A DNA stretch of 8,192 nucleotides from Candidatus Woesearchaeota archaeon (GTDB lineage: Archaea > Nanobdellota > Nanobdellia > Woesearchaeales > UBA525). Below, piece after piece: positions 5,271 to 8,192 of this stretch. The DNA is taken from contig DUGD01000020.1 in NCBI GenBank assembly GCA_013331575.1, positions 39,228 through 47,419 on the forward strand. Direction: 5' to 3'. A model generated the notes under the pieces. That model did not search any database, had not been told where the DNA came from, and worked only from the letters and a program-made list of their open reading frames with translations. Numbering within the stretch: the first letter of the stretch is position 1; each line of letters begins with the position of its first letter. The position numbers and the translations under genes are program-made.

Positions 5271-6086
5271 TCATGCCTTGATCTTGATTTCCTTCGCCTC
5301 TTCCCATGCGAGCTCGAAGAGCTGCGTGAGGGCTTCAGCGAAGTACGGGGTGTTCAGCCACACGCCGAGATCGTACGTCGGGTGGACTGTCGCGTCGTCG
5401 AGCAGCATGAAGAGGACTTCCTTGCCGTCGGCGATGCAGAAGCGAGCGTTGAGTTTCTTGAGGTCCTTGATCGTCGCGATGGGCGCGAGGTCCGCGAGGG
5501 CCTTGCGGTTCTTGTCGGTCACGGGGACCGCGATCTTGATCTTGACGCCGCGCTCATGCGCTTTCTTGAGGGCGCGGAAGAACGCGTCGGCCTTGCGGAC
5601 AATGCCGTCCTCCGTGCTGACCATGATGAACTCCTCTTCGCAGGCCTTGATCATGGCTTCCATCTGATCGTAAGAATTGTTGCGGCCGCGTAGTGCGCCC
5701 GTGATCTCCGCAGGGTCGACCATCTCGACGCCGTTCTTGTGGAGTGATTTGAGCTCGTCGAGGATGTCGCTGCCGCGCAGGGTGTCCAGTACCTGCGTCT
5801 GCTGCTCTGCATCCTTGATGACGTTCTTCTTGACGCGGTCCACGACTTCCTCAGGGTTGACTGCGATATATTTTATCGGCTTGCCGAGCTTCATGATGAT
5901 GAAGCCTTTCTTCTCGAGGGACTCGAGAACGTCGTAGCTTCGGCTACGTGGCACACCGGCGATGTCAGAGAGCTCACCAGCAGTCGAGACGCCGCGTGAC
6001 AGCAGTGCTGTCCATATCTTGGCCTCGTAGCTGTTGAGTCCGAAGTCTTTGATTTTCTTGAGGAAATCTTTTTGGACGATGCTCAT
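5271..6086 (-). CDS. TrmB-family transcriptional regulator (short form without sugar-binding C-terminal domain)
   Basis: TrmB-family proteins are archaeal regulators with an N-terminal winged helix that binds promoters. The 271-residue product shows the family helix-turn-helix at about 8-75: LKKIKDFGLNSYEAKIWTAL (9-28), STAGELSDIAGVPRSRSYDV (34-53), LEKKGFIIMKLGKPIKYIAV (57-76). A helical linker (80-125) leads to an alpha/beta domain at about 127-265 (EEFIMVSTEDGIVRKADAFF; RGVKIKIAVPV; ARFCIADGKEVLFML; GVWLNTPYFAEALTQLFELAW), like the phospholipase-D-like effector region of the family but without catalytic HKD motifs. Full-length sugar-responsive TrmB is about 340 residues, so the ligand may not be a sugar. 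It heads a likely seven-gene operon of small surface proteins and has a TATA box about 28 bp upstream with no ribosome site, fitting a leaderless transcript. Palindromes nearby allow autoregulation. Confidence 0.92.
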   Translation of the reverse strand: MSIVQKDFLKKIKDFGLNSYEAKIWTALLSRGVSTAGELSDIAGVPRSRSYDVLESLEKKGFIIMKLGKPIKYIAVNPEEVVDRVKKNVIKDAEQQTQVLDTLRGSDILDELKSLHKNGVEMVDPAEITGALRGRNNSYDQMEAMIKACEEEFIMVSTEDGIVRKADAFFRALKKAHERGVKIKIAVPVTDKNRKALADLAPIATIKDLKKLNARFCIADGKEVLFMLLDDATVHPTYDLGVWLNTPYFAEALTQLFELAWEEAKEIKIKA

Positions 6087-6110
6087 AGAAGGTGTGGGAG
6101 CGATGCTACA

Positions 6111-6120
6111 CTTATAAATA
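6111..6120 (-). promoter_or_regulatory. TATA box of the TrmB-led operon
   Basis: The minus strand reads TATTTATAAG with A-rich GAGAAA just upstream, as expected for a BRE plus TATA pair. The centre is about 28 bp upstream of the ATG at 6086, so transcription would begin at or within a few bases of the start codon. The adjacent AAATATTT (6116-6123) is a perfect 8-bp palindrome overlapping the box, so a bound regulator would block TBP. Confidence 0.7.
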
Positions 6121-6198
6121 TTTCTCTTTTTATCACTTAAAAGAAGTTACAAAATTCAACCGCTAGGCTGGACGAAGGAGGTCTTGCCACCGGCGTAA

Positions 6199-6210
6199 TA
6201 TTTATAAATA
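6199..6210. repeat. Perfect 12-bp palindrome TATTTATAAATA, candidate operator
   Basis: The sequence equals its own reverse complement and contains a TATA-like core readable on both strands. It is not at a fitting distance from any start codon. Its similarity to the TATA region of the TrmB promoter makes it a candidate binding site for TrmB or the ribbon-helix-helix protein, but AT-rich palindromes also arise by chance. Confidence 0.4.
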
Positions 6211-6211
6211 C

Positions 6212-6224
6212 TCATTATAAATGA
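6212..6224. repeat. Inverted repeat TCATT-ATA-AATGA
   Basis: Two 5-bp arms flank ATA, directly next to the 12-bp palindrome. Small symmetric sites of this size suit ribbon-helix-helix dimers. Support is only the symmetry and position. Confidence 0.35.
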
Positions 6225-6236
6225 ATAGACGAACAA

Positions 6237-6260
6237 CCATATTTCTACATATAAATATGG
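6237..6260. repeat. 8-bp inverted repeat CCATATTT-N8-AAATATGG around the plus-strand TATA box
   Basis: CCATATTT at 6237-6244 and AAATATGG at 6253-6260 are perfect inverted arms separated by 8 bp. The TATA box of the rightward gene overlaps the right arm. This is the longest-armed symmetric element in the gap and is well placed as an operator competing with TBP. Confidence 0.6.
6249..6256 (+). promoter_or_regulatory. TATA box ATATAAAT of the RHH/surface-protein operon
   Basis: The element lies about 66 bp before the ATG at 6319, so transcription would begin near 6278 and leave a leader of about 40 nt. It is embedded in the CCATATTT/AAATATGG inverted repeat. No clear Shine-Dalgarno site precedes the ATG (GGGCAAGAGACA). 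Confidence 0.55.
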
Positions 6261-6281
6261 TTTTCTTGGTGAGAGAGGAAC

Positions 6282-6300
6282 TACTGTGCTGTAGGCAGTA
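6282..6300 (+). repeat. Small inverted repeat TACTG-N9-CAGTA in the 5' leader of the RHH gene
   Basis: The 5-bp arms fall right after the predicted transcription start. An alternative CTAC/GTAG pairing uses 6281-6284 with 6291-6294. It may be a leader hairpin or operator downstream of the start site; the arms are short. Confidence 0.3.
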
Positions 6301-6318
6301 ACGCGCGGGCAAGAGACA

Positions 6319-6639
6319 ATGGGCAAGCAGAAAATCACCATGACCATCGATGAGAAGGTCTTCAACGCCTTCAAGGAGCTCTGCAAGCGCCGCGCGATGA
6401 AGGTGAGTTCTAAAGTCGAGCTCATGATGCGCGAGTTCGTCGAGCAAAGCGATGACGACACTGAGCTCGAGCGAACGACGAAACGATCTTCTCGACGGAA
6501 CACTGATCGCGAGGACAGTCGCGAGACCGATCGCGGAACCGACAGCGATAGCGATAACGAAGGGCGTGTTGGTGTACAGCGTAGGCACACGCCCGCAGGT
6601 GAACGCCCGCTGGGCGATGAGAACGGTGGTGCACGATGA
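6319..6639 (+). CDS. Ribbon-helix-helix DNA-binding protein with charged C-terminal tail
   Basis: The 106-residue product begins with a CopG/MetJ-type ribbon-helix-helix fold at about 4-42: strand QKITMTIDE (4-12), helix A KVFNAFKELCKRRA (13-26), turn MKVS (27-30), helix B SKVELMMREFVEQ (31-43). Such proteins bind operators as dimers through the paired strands and usually repress their own operon. Residues 44-106 are highly charged, Asp/Glu/Arg/Thr/Ser-rich (TDRGTDSDSDNEG at 70-82) and look disordered, an unusually long tail for this family. The stop overlaps the next start as ATGA, so it is coupled to the surface protein, its likely target. It lacks a strong ribosome site. No toxin partner is visible, so I do not call it an antitoxin. 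Confidence 0.85.
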   Translation: MGKQKITMTIDEKVFNAFKELCKRRAMKVSSKVELMMREFVEQSDDDTELERTTKRSSRRNTDREDSRETDRGTDSDSDNEGRVGVQRRHTPAGERPLGDENGGAR

Positions 6640-8192
6640 TCATCGCACGCACCGATGCCCGACGATCGGTCGCTCCGACCGCGGCCAGAGAGCCTGCCCC
6701 GCAAGCGATGTCATCACAATTGCTCGAACGCGCCGCACGAAAGCCAATGCCCGGCCAAGGCGGCCGGAGTCCTGCAGCACGATCCGTTCTCCTCGCCGCG
6801 ATTCTCGCATGCGTCCTGTTGATATTCATTTCGCTTAACAGTCACGCCGCATACGCATCGCCGGTCGAAGGAGTCTACGCCACAATAGGCGAGAGCATGA
6901 CGCCTATAGATTCCCTCGTGACGATACAGCTCACTCCCCATCCGACGCGATCGACAATCGTCATCATCACCGACGGCGTCAACACGTTCCGCTACAACGG
7001 ACAGAGCGTGAGCAACCGCATAGGATTCTCGCCGCAACGATCCGGAGAGCACACGCTGAGCGTACGCGATGCACAGACAGGCACCACGCTCGAGACGCTC
7101 TATTTCATGGTCGGAGAACGACCCATCGCGACGATAGCGCCGATCGATGCACTGGAAGCGACGGGTTCCGAAGAGAACGGCGGCGCAGTGAGCGACCTTG
7201 ACGTCGAAGGCGCTACAAACAGCACGACCGGAACGATAGTCGAAGACAGCGATGGACAAGGAAGCGACGGACAAGATACAGTCCTTCCCACACGCACTAA
7301 TATAGTGATGTCGGATAAAGCGAACTACGCGTTCGGCGAACCCGTCGTCATACGGCTCCTCGCGGACGATATGGCAGATCTCAGCCTGCAGATAGTCAAG
7401 GACGGACAAGTATTCCGTTTCTTAGGCGACATGGCGTCTGAGATGATCTTTGTGCCGAACACGCCCGGTGCCTATCGGGTCGTCGTCTCTGGAACGACGG
7501 GCGACACCATCGACTCTTTCGTCTTCGTGGTAGAGCAGTCCATAGAACAAGGCGACCCGGGTACGCCAAGCGAAGATGTCTCTGGCGAAAACATCGATGG
7601 AGAATCCCCAAACGACGGTGCCATTGTTGGAGAGAATCCGAACGGAGAGAACCTGGATGGAGAGAACCTGGACGGGACGCGTCCGGACTCTGAAAATATC
7701 GCCGAAGATGGTACTGCGGGAGAGGACGATAGTGGAGTCGAGAGCGCCGGTTTCATCATGAGCAAGGATCCGCGCATCGAAGCACGACAGCAATTCCGTA
7801 CCGAATTCCAGAACGCTGCGCGCGCCGTGCGCATCATGGACGCGAAGGGCGGTGTGCATGACGGTGATATCCGCATCACGAAACGCTCGGATCACCAGGA
7901 GTTCACCGCTACAGTGCTCGACGCCCAGCCGCTCATGCAATCGCTCGCTGCATCGTCCGCGCAATCGCCGACGACAGAACTTGACGATGGGTTCGATATC
8001 GATTTCACGCCGCGGAAACTCAACCCCGAGGACGAGCCGAAACTAAAAGGCATCAGGGTAGAAGGACTACGCGGCGCGACGCTTGATCTCGGGCTCGACG
8101 ACGTGCCAAGCGATATAGAGTTGCCTTACGGCATCGACCCGGCGCAGCATGCGTGGCAGAGTGTGTACGCGGTCGATCCCACGCGTCTCAAC
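6636..8192 (+). CDS. Large membrane-anchored surface protein with two beta-sandwich-like domains (3' end beyond window)
   Basis: The frame is open for 519 codons and continues past the right edge. It starts at an ATG in an ATGA overlap, with GGTGGTG a few bases upstream. Residues 1-47 are polar and basic; a hydrophobic segment at 49-68 (RSVLLAAILACVLLIFISLN) acts as signal or anchor, with AYA at 72-74. Two extracellular, Ig-like domains follow at about 75-161 (ending SGEHTLSVRDAQ...LETLYFMVGE) and 220-302 (TNIVMSDKANYAFGEPVVIR... PGAYRVVVSG...DSFVFVVEQ). Their matching ends suggest a duplication. An acidic Gly/Asn/Glu linker (about 303-370) carries pentad repeats. A further region from about 373 runs through DIELPYGIDPAQ (491-502) and YAVDPTRLN, wording I associate with giant surface proteins of DPANN archaea. 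It may serve in cell-surface contact or as an adhesin; this is inference. Confidence 0.88.
   Translation, partial: MIIARTDARRSVAPTAAREPAPQAMSSQLLERAARKPMPGQGGRSPAARSVLLAAILACVLLIFISLNSHAAYASPVEGVYATIGESMTPIDSLVTIQLTPHPTRSTIVIITDGVNTFRYNGQSVSNRIGFSPQRSGEHTLSVRDAQTGTTLETLYFMVGERPIATIAPIDALEATGSEENGGAVSDLDVEGATNSTTGTIVEDSDGQGSDGQDTVLPTRTNIVMSDKANYAFGEPVVIRLLADDMADLSLQIVKDGQVFRFLGDMASEMIFVPNTPGAYRVVVSGTTGDTIDSFVFVVEQSIEQGDPGTPSEDVSGENIDGESPNDGAIVGENPNGENLDGENLDGTRPDSENIAEDGTAGEDDSGVESAGFIMSKDPRIEARQQFRTEFQNAARAVRIMDAKGGVHDGDIRITKRSDHQEFTATVLDAQPLMQSLAASSAQSPTTELDDGFDIDFTPRKLNPEDEPKLKGIRVEGLRGATLDLGLDDVPSDIELPYGIDPAQHAWQSVYAVDPTRLN
7584..7703 (+). repeat. 15-bp tandem repeat encoding degenerate G-E-N-L-D pentads
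   Basis: Eight consecutive 15-bp blocks in codon register encode residues 317-356 of the surface protein: GENID, GESPN, DGAIV, GENPN, GENLD, GENLD, GTRPD, SENIA. Units at 7644-7658 and 7659-7673 differ only at the last base, which points to recent slippage or duplication. The ENLDG register recalls the pentapeptide-repeat consensus (A/D/N-L-x-x) but is too short and degenerate to form that beta-helix with confidence. It is more likely a variable acidic linker. Confidence 0.75.

Larger units (their letters stand above)
6087..6318. promoter_or_regulatory. Divergent AT-rich promoter region between the TrmB operon and the RHH/surface-protein pair
   Basis: The 232-bp gap is much richer in A and T than its flanks. 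TATAAATA occurs three times on the plus strand (6113-6120, 6203-6210, 6250-6257), with a near copy TTATAAAT at 6216-6222. Several palindromes overlap these boxes. One box fits the minus-strand TrmB transcript and the 6249-6256 box fits the plus-strand transcript; the middle two have no matching gene and may be operator half-sites, or a second promoter giving a longer leader. No tRNA or other known RNA is visible. Confidence 0.7.

Noticed and set aside
6156..6215. Minus-strand micro-ORF of 19 codons (begins MSIYKYYAGGKTSF)
   Set aside because: No ribosome site, TATA spacing is wrong by about 10 bp, and I see no support beyond the open frame.
6221..6303. Plus-strand micro-ORF from the ATG at 6221 in the divergent promoter region
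   Set aside because: It runs through the promoter palindrome and TATA box of the RHH gene and has no ribosome site.
6319..6639. Reading the RHH protein as an antitoxin of a toxin-antitoxin pair
   Set aside because: The coupled gene is a large membrane-anchored surface protein, and no small toxin-like gene lies on either side.
6452..6838. Plus-strand frame of 128 codons overlapping the RHH tail, considered as a sign of frameshift in the RHH gene
   Set aside because: The RHH frame ends in an ATGA overlap with a well-supported gene, and the alternative frame shows no domain that would complete the RHH protein.
6714..7964. Minus-strand open frames of 231 and 180 codons
   Set aside because: They lie antisense to the surface protein, which stays open for 519 codons, has a membrane segment and domain-like repeats, and is coupled to the upstream gene.

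Overview
The window appears archaeal. It encodes a RadA recombinase with an N-terminal helix-hairpin-helix and a RecA-type ATPase core, a zinc-finger RPA (archaeal single-stranded DNA-binding protein) and a TrmB-family regulator. TATA-like boxes lie about 25-29 bp upstream of start codons, and internal genes use GGTG-type Shine-Dalgarno sites. Compact genes, ATGA/GTGA overlaps and a long surface protein with a DPANN-like region near the window end suggest a DPANN-type archaeon, possibly near Woese-/Pacearchaeota. That placement is inference. I see no tRNA, rRNA, transposase, integrase or CRISPR array.

Region 1 (1-2664, minus strand) is a DNA-repair block transcribed leftward: RPA (2635-1493), a 323-bp gap with promoter-like and hairpin elements, a small uncharacterised protein with a possible PC4/Whirly-like core (1169-783), and radA (from 751, running off the left edge). 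RPA coats single-stranded DNA and RadA forms the strand-exchange filament. The small protein between them is a candidate accessory factor.

Region 2 (2780-6086, minus strand) is a likely operon led by a TrmB-family regulator (6086-5271) and followed by six small exported or membrane proteins with gaps of -4 to 81 bp. The six fall into three adjacent pairs: two-TM proteins (5261-4887, 4890-4552), single-TM proteins with a conserved Cys-pair domain (4470-4090, 4049-3663), and two putative lipoproteins (3615-3220, 3208-2780). The first two pairs are clear tandem paralogues. The lipoproteins share architecture and an identical 53-residue spacing of two cysteines. I do not recognise any of the six; this is the most likely place in the window for an undescribed system.

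Region 3 (6087-6318) is an AT-rich divergent promoter region with four TATA-like elements and several palindromes. It separates the TrmB operon from a rightward pair.

Region 4 (6319-8192, plus strand) holds a ribbon-helix-helix DNA-binding protein overlapping by ATGA a membrane-anchored surface protein. The latter has two beta-sandwich-like domains, a pentad repeat in an acidic linker and a further domain that runs off the right edge. The two regulators at the divergent promoter may set the balance between the small-surface-protein operon and the large surface protein.
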